Assembly (NCBI RefSeq): GCF_009762775.1
Contig: NZ_CP046401.1
Location: forward strand, 3,920,001-3,984,000
DNA length: 64,000 nt
From: Maribellus comscasis
Lineage (GTDB): Bacteria > Bacteroidota > Bacteroidia > Bacteroidales > Prolixibacteraceae
Direction: 5' to 3'
This document shows, in pieces, positions 1 through 8,311 of this stretch; position 1 is the stretch's first letter; each line of letters starts with the position of its first letter. The position numbers were made by a program, and so were the translations under genes. The notes beneath the pieces were generated by a model. It saw only the letters and a list, made by a program, of their open reading frames with translations. It had not been told where the DNA came from and did not search any database.

Positions 1-2
1 TT

Positions 3-1448
3 GATTTAGAAGAAGATCCAAAGGGTTTAATGGCTCCTGAAGGCTTCTTCGAAACGGCCTCCGATGTGGAGGCTGCAGTTTACGGTGCTTATGCTGAATG
101 GGTAACTGTTCAGGTTGAAAAATACTACTTCTTGGGGTTAATGCTTCGCAGCGACATGGTAGATATCGGAGACAGAAATACAGATGGTAACAGAATTGCA
201 CTGAATGAATTTAGCATGGACGCAAAAAACAGTTTAGTAGCAGCCAGCTGGGAGCGTTTGTATCAATCTATTTCGGCAGCAAACACAGCAATACAAGGGG
301 CCAGAAGCATAGAAGATGAGGCTGCTGTAAAAAATGAGTTAGAGGCTAAAGCCAGATTCATTAGAGCTTTTACCTATTTTCATCTCGTCAGAGCATTTGG
401 AGATGTTCCTTATCTGGATTCTCCCATTGAAAGCGCAGAAGCTTTTGACGCTGTTGAACGCACACCTTCGGATGAGATATACCAGTATATTATAGATGAC
501 CTTTTGTTTGCCAAGGAGTATCTTCCTGTAAAAAATTCACCTGATGTTAGAAATATTGGTACCAAGGGAAGTGCTGCTACCGCATTAGCTGAGGTTTACC
601 TTACATTAGAAAGATATTCGGAAGCTGCAACCGAGGCAAGATATGTTATTGATAATGCTGCTGTATTCGATTATAACCTTGCGACGAATTACCAGGACTT
701 ATTTAATGCAGAAGTAATAGCTTCACTAAAGGAGCCTATTTTTACCTATGAATTAAAAAATACATTGAACGATGGTAATTATAACCAGGCTGATGGGATG
801 ATTAATCTGACAAGAATTAGGGATTTGGCGCCCAGAAGTTTATCAGTAGCAGTTCCATCGTTAAAAGTTTATCAGTCGTGGGATGACAGGGATTACCGCA
901 AAAAAGTATGTTTTGAGGATACTGTTGTTTACAACGGAGTAGTAACCGCTTTGGTGGACGCTGCGGTTAGGGTGCCTCGCCCGCATATTGCGAAATATTT
1001 CCGATATCCGGGACCACAGGAAGCGGGCGACGACCGCTCAAGCGACCATCATTACTGCATGTATCGTTATGCTGATGTATTACTTTTTGCTGCCGAAGCA
1101 ATTGCAGAGTCAGAAGGAGCCACCCCTGAAGCAATTGGATACATTAATCAGATTAGAGCAAGAGCACGTTACAACGGAAGCACAACAACTGATTTTCCGG
1201 CAGATGTACCAACAACAGCTATAAGCACCGATGATTTCATTCAGCTTGTAAGAGAAGAAAGAAGACTGGAGTTTGCTTTTGAGTTCAAAAGGTGGTACGA
1301 CATTAAACGTTGGGGAATAATAAATGAAGCTTTTTTATCCACCGAATCAATGGAACCGCATAACGTTGATTTGAACAGAGATTATTTGTTCCCGATTCCT
1401 CAGACAGAAATCGACGTAACAGATTTTATCCAAAACCCCGGATATTAA
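3..1448 (+). CDS. SusD/RagB-family nutrient-binding lipoprotein, 5' end outside the window
   Basis: The reading frame is open from base 3, so the start and signal peptide lie upstream of the window. The visible part has the alpha-helical, TPR-like pattern of SusD proteins: a stretch on helix formation and chain length (LEAKARFIRAFTYFHLVRAFGDVPY), a late RYADVLLFAAEA motif, an EERRLEFAFEFKRWYDIKRW motif split over two helices, and the typical ending with FPIPQTEI and NPGY. SusD proteins sit on the outer membrane and cap a SusC TonB-dependent transporter, binding glycans for import; the SusC partner would be upstream. A strong hairpin follows the stop codon. Identification as SusD-like is secure; the ligand is unknown. 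The sulfatase next door hints at a sulfated glycan. Confidence 0.93.
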   Translation, partial: DLEEDPKGLMAPEGFFETASDVEAAVYGAYAEWVTVQVEKYYFLGLMLRSDMVDIGDRNTDGNRIALNEFSMDAKNSLVAASWERLYQSISAANTAIQGARSIEDEAAVKNELEAKARFIRAFTYFHLVRAFGDVPYLDSPIESAEAFDAVERTPSDEIYQYIIDDLLFAKEYLPVKNSPDVRNIGTKGSAATALAEVYLTLERYSEAATEARYVIDNAAVFDYNLATNYQDLFNAEVIASLKEPIFTYELKNTLNDGNYNQADGMINLTRIRDLAPRSLSVAVPSLKVYQSWDDRDYRKKVCFEDTVVYNGVVTALVDAAVRVPRPHIAKYFRYPGPQEAGDDRSSDHHYCMYRYADVLLFAAEAIAESEGATPEAIGYINQIRARARYNGSTTTDFPADVPTTAISTDDFIQLVREERRLEFAFEFKRWYDIKRWGIINEAFLSTESMEPHNVDLNRDYLFPIPQTEIDVTDFIQNPGY

Positions 1449-1465
1449 GCGTATCCTTATTAGGA

Positions 1466-1510
1466 AAAATGCATAAGATAACTTAAATCGTCTTATGCAT
1501 TTTCTTTGTT
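1466..1510 (+). terminator. Rho-independent terminator after the SusD gene
   Basis: A perfect 13-bp inverted repeat, AAAATGCATAAGA at 1466-1478 and its complement at 1491-1503, encloses a 12-base loop and runs into a T-rich tract. It lies directly after the SusD stop codon and before the sulfatase. Confidence 0.8.
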
Positions 1511-1565
1511 AAATTTAGAAGAATTATAGTACTGATTTTAGATTCGAAACCAAAATATTAAAACC

Positions 1566-3017
1566 ATGATGATACGTAATGCTCTCAAATATGTATTTGT
1601 CTGTTTTGGCCTGCTCTTTTCAATGGAAATATCTGCTCAGGAGAAACCCAATGTATTGTTTATCGCCATTGATGATTTAAACGATTGGTCAGGGTGCCAG
1701 CAAAATTTTCCCAATGTTCAAACCCCAAATATTGATCGTTTGGCGTCCAGTGGAATTTTGTTTAATAATGCCCATTGCCAGGCTCCTTTGTGTGGCCCGT
1801 CTAGAGCATCAATAATGACAGGACTTCTTCCAAGTACAACCGGTATTTATGCCATGATTGATGACGACAAAATAAAAGAGTGTAATGAAACGACAAATGA
1901 AGTAATATTTTTACCTGATTACTTTGAGCAATTTGGGTATAAAACGATGGGAATAGGGAAACTTTTTCATTTAGGAGATAAAGCAAAATGTTTCCAGGAA
2001 TATGGTGGGGTGTATGAAATGTTTGGGCCAAAGCCCCAAAAGAGGTTTAAATATGATCCGGCATGGTTTGGTAAACCATCAGGAACATCAACAGATTGGG
2101 GGGCGTATCCGGTTTATGATTCATTAATGCCTGATGATAAGTATGCAAACTGGGCCATCGAACGGTTAAAACAAAAACATGACCAACCCTTTTTTCTTGC
2201 CGTTGGTTTTATTCGTCCGCATGTTCCCTGGTATGTTCCGCAAAAATGGTTTGATCTGTTTTCTGTTGACCAAATGAAAACACCTCCTTTCGATCCGGAT
2301 GATATGAATGATATATCTGAATTTGCAAAACAGGTGATGGACGTTCCTCCGATGCCAACAACAGAATGGGCCATTGAAAATAATTATTGGCAAGAGATTG
2401 TCCAGGCTTATCTGGCTTGTATGGCTTTTACTGATTACCAGGTAGGACGTGTTCTGGATGCATTGGAGAACAGTGAATATAAAAACAATACGATTATTGT
2501 TTTGTGGTCAGATCATGGATATCATTTAGGAGAAAAAAATCGGTTCGCCAAACATTCATTATGGCGGAGGGCAACACACGTTCCGCTTATATTTGCCGGG
2601 CCTGGAATCAAAGTCAGTCAAAAATCAGAAATACCTGCCGGGCTAATTGATATTTATCCCACTTTGGCCGGTTTATGTAAATTGCCACCCAATCCTAAAA
2701 ACGAAGGCGTTGATTTGTTTTCAATTCTTCACGACCCGGTAAAGGCAGCACAAAAATGTGTTATAACGACTTATGGTTTTAAAAACCATTCTGTTTATTG
2801 GGATGATTGGCACTATATTCATTATAAAGACGGAAGTGAGGAATTATATAATTTAAAGAATGATTCAAACGAGTGGGAAAATATAGCGTCTAAGGATGAA
2901 TATTCTGAAATTAAATTGAAAATGAAACAAAAATTACCTGAAGTTAATTTATCTAATGTGCCACAAAGTTCTTATAACATCAACGAATATTTCAGAGAAA
3001 ATTTGAATGATTTATAA
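1566..3017 (+). CDS. Secreted sulfatase, iduronate-2-sulfatase-like
   Basis: The 483-residue protein opens with a signal peptide ending near SAQ (about residue 25). The sulfatase core follows: an early metal-binding IDDLNDW segment, then the CGPSR motif near residue 76, whose cysteine is converted to formylglycine in this family, followed by ASIMTGLLPSTTGIY. The later SDHGYHLGEKNRFAKH segment holds further active-site residues. The pattern fits the S1 family close to iduronate-2-sulfatases. Formylglycine formation in anaerobes needs an anSME-type maturase, which is not in this window. It probably removes sulfate from glycans or glycosaminoglycan-like chains in the periplasm, together with the SusD upstream. 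Two adjacent ATG codons (1566, 1569) could serve as start. Family certain; substrate inferred. Confidence 0.92.
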   Translation: MMIRNALKYVFVCFGLLFSMEISAQEKPNVLFIAIDDLNDWSGCQQNFPNVQTPNIDRLASSGILFNNAHCQAPLCGPSRASIMTGLLPSTTGIYAMIDDDKIKECNETTNEVIFLPDYFEQFGYKTMGIGKLFHLGDKAKCFQEYGGVYEMFGPKPQKRFKYDPAWFGKPSGTSTDWGAYPVYDSLMPDDKYANWAIERLKQKHDQPFFLAVGFIRPHVPWYVPQKWFDLFSVDQMKTPPFDPDDMNDISEFAKQVMDVPPMPTTEWAIENNYWQEIVQAYLACMAFTDYQVGRVLDALENSEYKNNTIIVLWSDHGYHLGEKNRFAKHSLWRRATHVPLIFAGPGIKVSQKSEIPAGLIDIYPTLAGLCKLPPNPKNEGVDLFSILHDPVKAAQKCVITTYGFKNHSVYWDDWHYIHYKDGSEELYNLKNDSNEWENIASKDEYSEIKLKMKQKLPEVNLSNVPQSSYNINEYFRENLNDL

Positions 3018-3023
3018 TGTTTG

Positions 3024-3096
<73 letters not shown>

Positions 3097-3144
3097 ATTA
3101 GTGAAGCAAAATTACAATATTCTTTCTGAGAAAGACATTTTTCA

Positions 3145-4650
3145 CTATAATTTTAGTACAACCGGTTTACTTCGTTCGCTTTCGTTATTTAAACGGTCGA
3201 GTAATGAAATACGAACTTCGTATTTTTTCTTTTTCCGGTTAAGGCGTTCAAATTGATATTCGTCTCCCTTCAAAATTGAAATAAAAGAGTTGGGATCATC
3301 TATATCCAGGTTTGTTCCTTTTTCATTGATATAAATCAGAACTCTTGCAGGAGTGTTCATTTCGTCTTCGGCATCACAAACTTCCCATTTTATTTTTTTG
3401 CCTCTTTTTTTGATTTTTACAACCGGTTGTGGGGGAATACTGTCGAGCCACGGCATGGGTGGTACAAGCGCCGTAGTTTTGTATAAGTGGTTTTTTAAGC
3501 TGTCTTGGAATCCCATTAAATCGCGCAAGAAATGCTTGCTGCTGTAAAATGCGGAACCTCCAATTCCCCTGATTTTCCGAAGTGTTTGTATCTGTTTGGG
3601 CAGTTCCTCGGCCATGGCCCACTCCTTTATTGTTGATGCCGGGTCGCTTTTGTAAACACCATGGCCAATGTACATCGCCCGCTTGTATGCATGGTTTTTC
3701 CACCAGTTGGCAAGCAATTCAAAATCCACCAGGGGGTGACCAATTTGCCAGTACAACTGTGGCAGGCAATAGTCGATCCAACCTTTTTCCTGCCATTTAA
3801 TAATGTTGGCATACAAATGGTCGTAATTGGTTGCACCTGCTTTGGTGTCTGAACCAAGCGGATCATCTGCTTTGTTACGCCATACACCAAAAGGGCTGAT
3901 TCCGAATTTCACCCACGGTTTAACAGCTTTAATGGTGTCGTTGAGCATTTCGATAATAATGTCCACGTTTTCGCGTCGCCAGTCGGCCTTGTTTTCCGGA
4001 AAGAAACCTCGATTGTATGTTTTAAATGAAGTAGTATCAGGAAATTCTTCCGCAAGCGGGTAAGGATAAAAATAGTCGTCAAAATGAATGGCATCCACAT
4101 CGTAGCGTAAAACGATGTCTTTTACAACCGAAGTTACAAACTCGCGTGTTTGTGGCAATCCGGGATCAAAATAGAGTTTATTGCCGTATTTTAAAATCCA
4201 CTCCGGATGTTCAAATGCGATGTGGTTTCCTGCCAGCGGTTCATCTGCTTTTTGTGCAACCCGGTATGGATTTAACCAGGCGTGGAGTTCCATTCCTCGT
4301 TTATGGCATTGGTCGATCCAGAATTTTAAAGGATCATAAAAAGGCTCGGGTGCTTGCCCGGGTATTCCTGAAAGGTAACGCGACCAGGGTTCCAGATTTG
4401 AAGGATAAAATGCATCTGCTGCCGGGCGGACTTGCAGTATTATGGCGTTCATTCCTAAATCCTGATGCAGATTTAAAATATCGGTAATTTCCTTTTTTTG
4501 CTGTTCTGTTGAAAGTCCTGATTTTGACGGCCAGTCAATATTATTTACTGTAGCGACCCAAACAGCCCGGAATTCAAATTTGGGAGAGTAAACCTGGGCC
4601 TCGATAGTATAAACCAGAAAGAAAGTGACAAGAAACAGCAAATATCGCAT
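3145..4650 (-). CDS. Secreted GHL10-family (DUF187/UPF0748) glycosyl hydrolase-like protein
   Basis: The 501-residue protein has an N-terminal signal peptide (about residues 1-18). The body begins FEFRAVWVATVNNIDWPSK, the hallmark opening of the GHL10 (DUF187) TIM-barrel family, and continues with AIILQVRPAADAFYPS and an acidic DAIHFDDYFYPYP motif likely near the catalytic site. About 100 C-terminal residues look like a beta-sandwich (fibronectin-III-like). A characterised member, DigH (YddW) of Escherichia coli, cleaves peptidoglycan glycan strands lacking stem peptides. The divergent neighbours are an amino-sugar kinase and murQ, which fits a role in wall-sugar release. The homology is secure; the peptidoglycan role is inferred from context. 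Confidence 0.87.
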   Translation of the reverse strand: MRYLLFLVTFFLVYTIEAQVYSPKFEFRAVWVATVNNIDWPSKSGLSTEQQKKEITDILNLHQDLGMNAIILQVRPAADAFYPSNLEPWSRYLSGIPGQAPEPFYDPLKFWIDQCHKRGMELHAWLNPYRVAQKADEPLAGNHIAFEHPEWILKYGNKLYFDPGLPQTREFVTSVVKDIVLRYDVDAIHFDDYFYPYPLAEEFPDTTSFKTYNRGFFPENKADWRRENVDIIIEMLNDTIKAVKPWVKFGISPFGVWRNKADDPLGSDTKAGATNYDHLYANIIKWQEKGWIDYCLPQLYWQIGHPLVDFELLANWWKNHAYKRAMYIGHGVYKSDPASTIKEWAMAEELPKQIQTLRKIRGIGGSAFYSSKHFLRDLMGFQDSLKNHLYKTTALVPPMPWLDSIPPQPVVKIKKRGKKIKWEVCDAEDEMNTPARVLIYINEKGTNLDIDDPNSFISILKGDEYQFERLNRKKKKYEVRISLLDRLNNESERSKPVVLKL

Positions 4651-4768
4651 TTTGGTAAATTCAATTTTTTAATTTAGCAAATGTATACATTACCCAAATA
4701 GCAAAAAACCATTTTACTGATTTCTTAAAATGAAAAGTCTGACACGTTAATTTTTCTAATTTTGAAGC

Positions 4769-5608
4769 ATGATTTTAATTGCAGACAGCGGATCTACTAA
4801 GACGAAATGGTGTTTTATTTCTGATAAAAATAAAGCAGAATTTTTGTTAACCAACGGGATAAATCCTTATTTCAGGACGACAGAGGATATTGTAGAAGAA
4901 TTAAAACTGGAACTTATTCCGAATCTCTCCGGGCGGGTAAGAAGCATTCATTTTTACGGAGCAGGAATAGTAAACACGGAGATTGCTAAAGTCGTTGAAG
5001 ACGCGTTGAAAGTATTGTTCCCCGGAGCAACAATTGAAACCAACAGCGATTTGTTTGCTGCTGCACGGGCTACGCTTCAAAACAAAAAAGGTATTGCCTG
5101 TATTTTAGGAACCGGTTCAAATTCGTGTTTATACGACGGAGAAAAAATCGTTGAGCACGTTCCTCCTCTTGGTTTTATATTAGGGGATGAAGGCGGAGGA
5201 GTTGTTTTGGGCAGGAAGATTCTGTCCGATTTTTTAAAAGGTTTGATGCCCGAAACTTTGGTGGAAAAATTTCGTCAGAGTCATCCTTTTCAATACGCAG
5301 ATTATCTTCAAAAGGTATACAAAGAAGAACGCCCCAATAAATTTCTGGCTTCGTTTGTTCCTTTCATCCACGAGAATATTCAAAATGATTACTGTAAAAA
5401 ATTAGTGGAAAAGTCATTCGAAGAGTTTTTGATTCGGAATGTTTTTCAATATTCAGGCTGTCAGATACATCCCGTTTGTTTTGTTGGTTCTGTTGCGTTT
5501 TATTTTGAAGATGTTCTGAGGGCTGTTTTGCTGGAAAATAAGCTTAATTCCGGAATTGTTTTGCAGGAGCCGTTGAAAGGATTAATAAAATTTCATACAA
5601 AAAATTAA
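4769..5608 (+). CDS. BadF/BadG-family N-acetylglucosamine/N-acetylmuramic acid kinase
   Basis: The 279-residue protein has the ASKHA-fold phosphate-1 loop near its start (IADSGSTKTKW), a middle CILGTGSNSCLYDG motif and the LGDEGGGVVLGR segment typical of BadF/BadG/BcrA-type ATPases and GlcNAc kinases. It is probably cytoplasmic. The murQ gene starts 12 bases after its stop codon, so the kinase most likely makes MurNAc-6-phosphate (MurK-like), GlcNAc-6-phosphate, or both, feeding MurQ. A TAATTTTG string lies just before the ATG but is too close to be a convincing promoter. Kinase family is secure; the sugar is inferred from the neighbour. Confidence 0.88.
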   Translation: MILIADSGSTKTKWCFISDKNKAEFLLTNGINPYFRTTEDIVEELKLELIPNLSGRVRSIHFYGAGIVNTEIAKVVEDALKVLFPGATIETNSDLFAAARATLQNKKGIACILGTGSNSCLYDGEKIVEHVPPLGFILGDEGGGVVLGRKILSDFLKGLMPETLVEKFRQSHPFQYADYLQKVYKEERPNKFLASFVPFIHENIQNDYCKKLVEKSFEEFLIRNVFQYSGCQIHPVCFVGSVAFYFEDVLRAVLLENKLNSGIVLQEPLKGLIKFHTKN

Positions 5609-5620
5609 AGTAAAAATCAG

Positions 5621-6436
5621 ATGGTAAATATAACTGAGTCGAGCTCGAATTACGATAATCTGGAAAAAATGTCGATCCGTGAGCTTCTGGAAGGAATTCA
5701 TTCTGAAGACAAAAAAGTTTTACCGGCAGTAGGGAAAGTTATTCCGCAAATTGAGAGATTGGTTGCGGAAGTTGTTCCCCGGGTAAAAAAAGGCGGGCGC
5801 TTGTTTTATGTTGGTGCCGGAACCAGCGGGAGGTTGGGAATTTTGGATGCTTCAGAAATTCCTCCAACATACGGCGTCGGTTATGGTTTGGTAGTGGGAT
5901 TAATTGCGGGTGGAGACCAGGCTATCAGGAAAGCTGTTGAATCGGCGGAGGATGATGAGAATCTTTCCTGGAAGATATTAAAAGAGTATAAAATCAATGA
6001 ATTGGATACGGTAGTTGGAATAGCAGCTTCGGGCGGAACTCCGTATGTAATTGGCGCTGTAAAAAAAGCACGCGAAAATAAGATCTTAACCGCATGTATA
6101 ACAAGTAACAAAGAGACGGTTCTAGCCCAAAATGTAGATATACCGATTGAAGTTATTGTTGGCCCCGAGTTTGTTACCGGAAGTACCAGGATGAAATCAG
6201 GTACTGCACAAAAGCTGGTTTTGAATATGATAACCACAACGTTGATGATTCAACTGGGTAAAGTGAAAGGGAACAAGATGATTAACATGCTGTTAACAAA
6301 CCGGAAACTGATTGAAAGAGGTACAAAAATGATTATGGATGAGCTTGGATATGCTGAATCAAAGGCGAAACGCTTGTTGCTTTTACATGGCTCGGTTCAA
6401 AAAGTACTCGATGAGTTTAAAGCAAAAGAGCTTTAA
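5621..6436 (+). CDS. murQ: N-acetylmuramic acid 6-phosphate etherase
   Basis: MurQ cleaves the lactyl ether of MurNAc-6-phosphate to give GlcNAc-6-phosphate and D-lactate in the cytoplasm. The protein is a single SIS (sugar isomerase) domain: GRLFYVGAGTSGRLGILDASE carries the sugar-phosphate loop and the catalytic glutamate, VVGIAASGGTPYVIGA the second SIS loop, and GPEFVTGSTRMKSGTAQK the conserved late motif. At 271 residues it is slightly shorter than the E. coli enzyme, as is common in Bacteroidota. It forms a two-gene operon with the upstream kinase. Confidence 0.95.
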   Translation: MVNITESSSNYDNLEKMSIRELLEGIHSEDKKVLPAVGKVIPQIERLVAEVVPRVKKGGRLFYVGAGTSGRLGILDASEIPPTYGVGYGLVVGLIAGGDQAIRKAVESAEDDENLSWKILKEYKINELDTVVGIAASGGTPYVIGAVKKARENKILTACITSNKETVLAQNVDIPIEVIVGPEFVTGSTRMKSGTAQKLVLNMITTTLMIQLGKVKGNKMINMLLTNRKLIERGTKMIMDELGYAESKAKRLLLLHGSVQKVLDEFKAKEL

Positions 6437-6479
6437 AGAAGTCTTTTAGTTTTGGTTATTCAAGTAAGAAAAAAATTGA

Positions 6480-6487
6480 TATCTTTG
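6480..6487 (+). promoter_or_regulatory. Bacteroidota-type -7 box before a candidate small RNA
   Basis: TATCTTTG matches the Bacteroidota sigma-A -7 consensus TAnnTTTG exactly. A TTTG lies at 6451-6454, 25 bases upstream, which is a few bases longer than the usual spacing. Transcription from here would begin near 6494, within a 283-bp gap without a protein gene. Confidence 0.5.
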
Positions 6488-6493
6488 TCAACT

Positions 6494-6665
6494 ATACAGT
6501 AAGGAATATTGCTGTATGTTTATTTGAAATAAAGGAATAGTAAGGATATTTAAGAAAAATCATCGGACTTACCGTTCTGGTAAGTTTGTGGTTTATTAGG
6601 TTTAGTTGGTTTAGGTTAGTTCCCGTGTAGGGGACAAAAAAGGCTGTCAGGGGACAGCCTTTTCT
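6494..6665 (+). ncRNA. Candidate structured small RNA between murQ and pyrC
   Basis: The interval has its own consensus -7 box and ends in a strong terminator. Three further hairpins can be drawn: TACAG with CTGTA around 6500, ACTTACC-GTTCT-GGTAAGT near 6570-6590, and GTTCCC-GTGTA-GGGGAC near 6618-6635. No credible open reading frame is present. Length (about 170 nt) and architecture fit a regulatory or housekeeping RNA such as a lineage 6S-type RNA, or a long structured leader of pyrC. I do not recognise a named family. Confidence 0.42.
6636..6665 (+). terminator. Rho-independent terminator upstream of pyrC
   Basis: AGGCTGTC-AGGG-GACAGCCT (6641-6660) is a perfect 8-bp stem with a 4-base loop, flanked by an A-run before and a T-run after, so it could act on both strands. 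It closes the candidate small RNA and sits 55 bases before pyrC. Confidence 0.82.
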
Positions 6666-6719
6666 TTTTCTAACAACTGCATTCAGAAATGAAACCCTTA
6701 ACTTTGTAAAAAAAAGAAG

Positions 6720-8063
6720 ATGAAGACACTGATTAAAGATGCGACGATTGTTAATGAAGGATTAAAGTTTAAGGGAAGTGTATTAATTGGTGAAGATAAG
6801 ATTGAAAAGATTTTTTCGAAATTATTTCCTGTAGATTTTGATTTTAGAGGTGTTGAAGTTATTGAAGCCGAAGGTTTGCTCCTTATCCCCGGCGTTATCG
6901 ATGATCAGGTGCATTTTCGTGAACCAGGACTAACCCACAAAGGCGAAATAGCAACGGAGAGCCGGGCTGCTGTAGCCGGTGGTGTTACAACATACATGGA
7001 AATGCCAAATACCAATCCGCAATCGGTTACACAGGAAGAACTCCAAAAGAAATACGACAGGGCGGCCTTGGTTTCTCCGGCTAATTTTTCGTTTTATATG
7101 GGAGCTACTAACGATAATCTGGAGGAGGTTCTGAAAACCGATCCTGCAACAGTTTGCGGTATTAAGGTTTTTATGGGCTCGTCTACCGGAAACATGCTGG
7201 TTGATGATGAAAAGACCTTAGCTGAAATTTTTAGGAATGCGCCAACCCTGGTGGCAACTCATTGCGAAGATGAGGCGACCATTCAAAAGAACAGTGAAAT
7301 TGCACGCCAGCGATATGGTGAAAATGTACCAATTTCACGTCATTGCCATATACGCAGCGACGAAGCTTGTTATATTTCTTCATCAAAAGCAGTAAATTTA
7401 GCTTCAAAATTTAATACGCGTTTGCATGTTTTACATCTGTCCTCGGCAAAAGAGATGGAGCTTTTCACACCAGGAAAAGTAACCGAAAAAAGTATTACTG
7501 CGGAAGTTTGTGTGCATCATCTTTGGTTTGATGAAAGGGACTATATTACTCATGGCACAAGAATAAAGTGGAATCCATCTGTTAAGTGCGAGAGCGATAA
7601 AGAGGCTCTTTGGGAGGCGTTGCTTGATGACAGATTGGATGTAATTGCTACCGACCATGCTCCTCACACCATTGAGGAAAAGAATAATACATATTTTAAA
7701 GCTCCCTCTGGCGGACCTTTGGTTCAACATTCTTTAGTAGCCATGCTTGAAATGAGTAAGAAAGGTTTTATTCCCGTTGAAAAAGTCATTCAGAAAATGT
7801 GCCATGCCCCGGCGGATTTATTCACAATTGATCGGCGCGGCTATATTCGCGAAGGCTATTTTGCCGATTTGGTTTTGGTTGATCCAAATAAATCGTGGGT
7901 AGTTGCTCCTGAAAATATCCTGTATAAGTGCGGTTGGTCGCCTTTTGAAGGGACTGAATTTTCTCATCAGGTAGTAAAAACTTTTGTAAATGGCAGACTA
8001 ACGTTTAAAAATGGCCGGATTACAGATAATGTGTTTGGCAGCAGAGTGGGATTTCTCCGGTAA
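6720..8063 (+). CDS. pyrC: Dihydroorotase (amidohydrolase, class I type)
   Basis: The enzyme closes N-carbamoyl-aspartate to dihydroorotate, step three of pyrimidine synthesis, in the cytoplasm. The 447-residue sequence shows PGVIDDQVHFREPGLTHKGE at about residues 58-77, GVTTYMEMPNTNP, the lysine of KVFMGSSTGNML (carbamylated in this family), THCEDE, HVLHLSSAKE and ATDHAPHT, covering the metal ligands. The first histidine of the usual HxH pair is glutamine here (DQVHF, near residue 63). I recall this variant in Flavobacteria, so it need not mean loss of activity. The start ATG follows a purine-rich AAGAAG stretch. Confidence 0.93.
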   Translation: MKTLIKDATIVNEGLKFKGSVLIGEDKIEKIFSKLFPVDFDFRGVEVIEAEGLLLIPGVIDDQVHFREPGLTHKGEIATESRAAVAGGVTTYMEMPNTNPQSVTQEELQKKYDRAALVSPANFSFYMGATNDNLEEVLKTDPATVCGIKVFMGSSTGNMLVDDEKTLAEIFRNAPTLVATHCEDEATIQKNSEIARQRYGENVPISRHCHIRSDEACYISSSKAVNLASKFNTRLHVLHLSSAKEMELFTPGKVTEKSITAEVCVHHLWFDERDYITHGTRIKWNPSVKCESDKEALWEALLDDRLDVIATDHAPHTIEEKNNTYFKAPSGGPLVQHSLVAMLEMSKKGFIPVEKVIQKMCHAPADLFTIDRRGYIREGYFADLVLVDPNKSWVVAPENILYKCGWSPFEGTEFSHQVVKTFVNGRLTFKNGRITDNVFGSRVGFLR

Positions 8064-8253
8064 TCTTGCTATGTATTTTTATCTCAGAATGTTTTTATTG
8101 GCCTCATTTTGAGTAGTGTATTGGTTTTTTAATCTCAACATTTATCCGATTCTACTATTGATTTCCTTCAAACATTTTCTTAACTTGTAAAGAAAACCTT
8201 TAATAAAAAAAACCAATTCTTTATTTGAATCAAATTTTCTTAATGTTCGACGA

Positions 8254-8273
8254 CATGTATTAATAAATACATG
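8254..8273. repeat. Perfect inverted repeat upstream of the fibre operon
   Basis: CATGTATT-AATA-AATACATG is an 8-bp perfect dyad 39 bases before the first gene of the A-B operon. There is no T-run after it, so it looks more like an operator or 5'-leader hairpin than a terminator. Confidence 0.45.
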
Positions 8274-8311
8274 ATTATTCATTTAGTACTTATCTGTAAA
8301 AAAATAAAAAT

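Noticed and set aside
4757..4764. TAATTTTG as promoter of the amino-sugar kinase
   Set aside because: It ends four bases before the ATG, so transcription would start inside the gene; no -33 partner.
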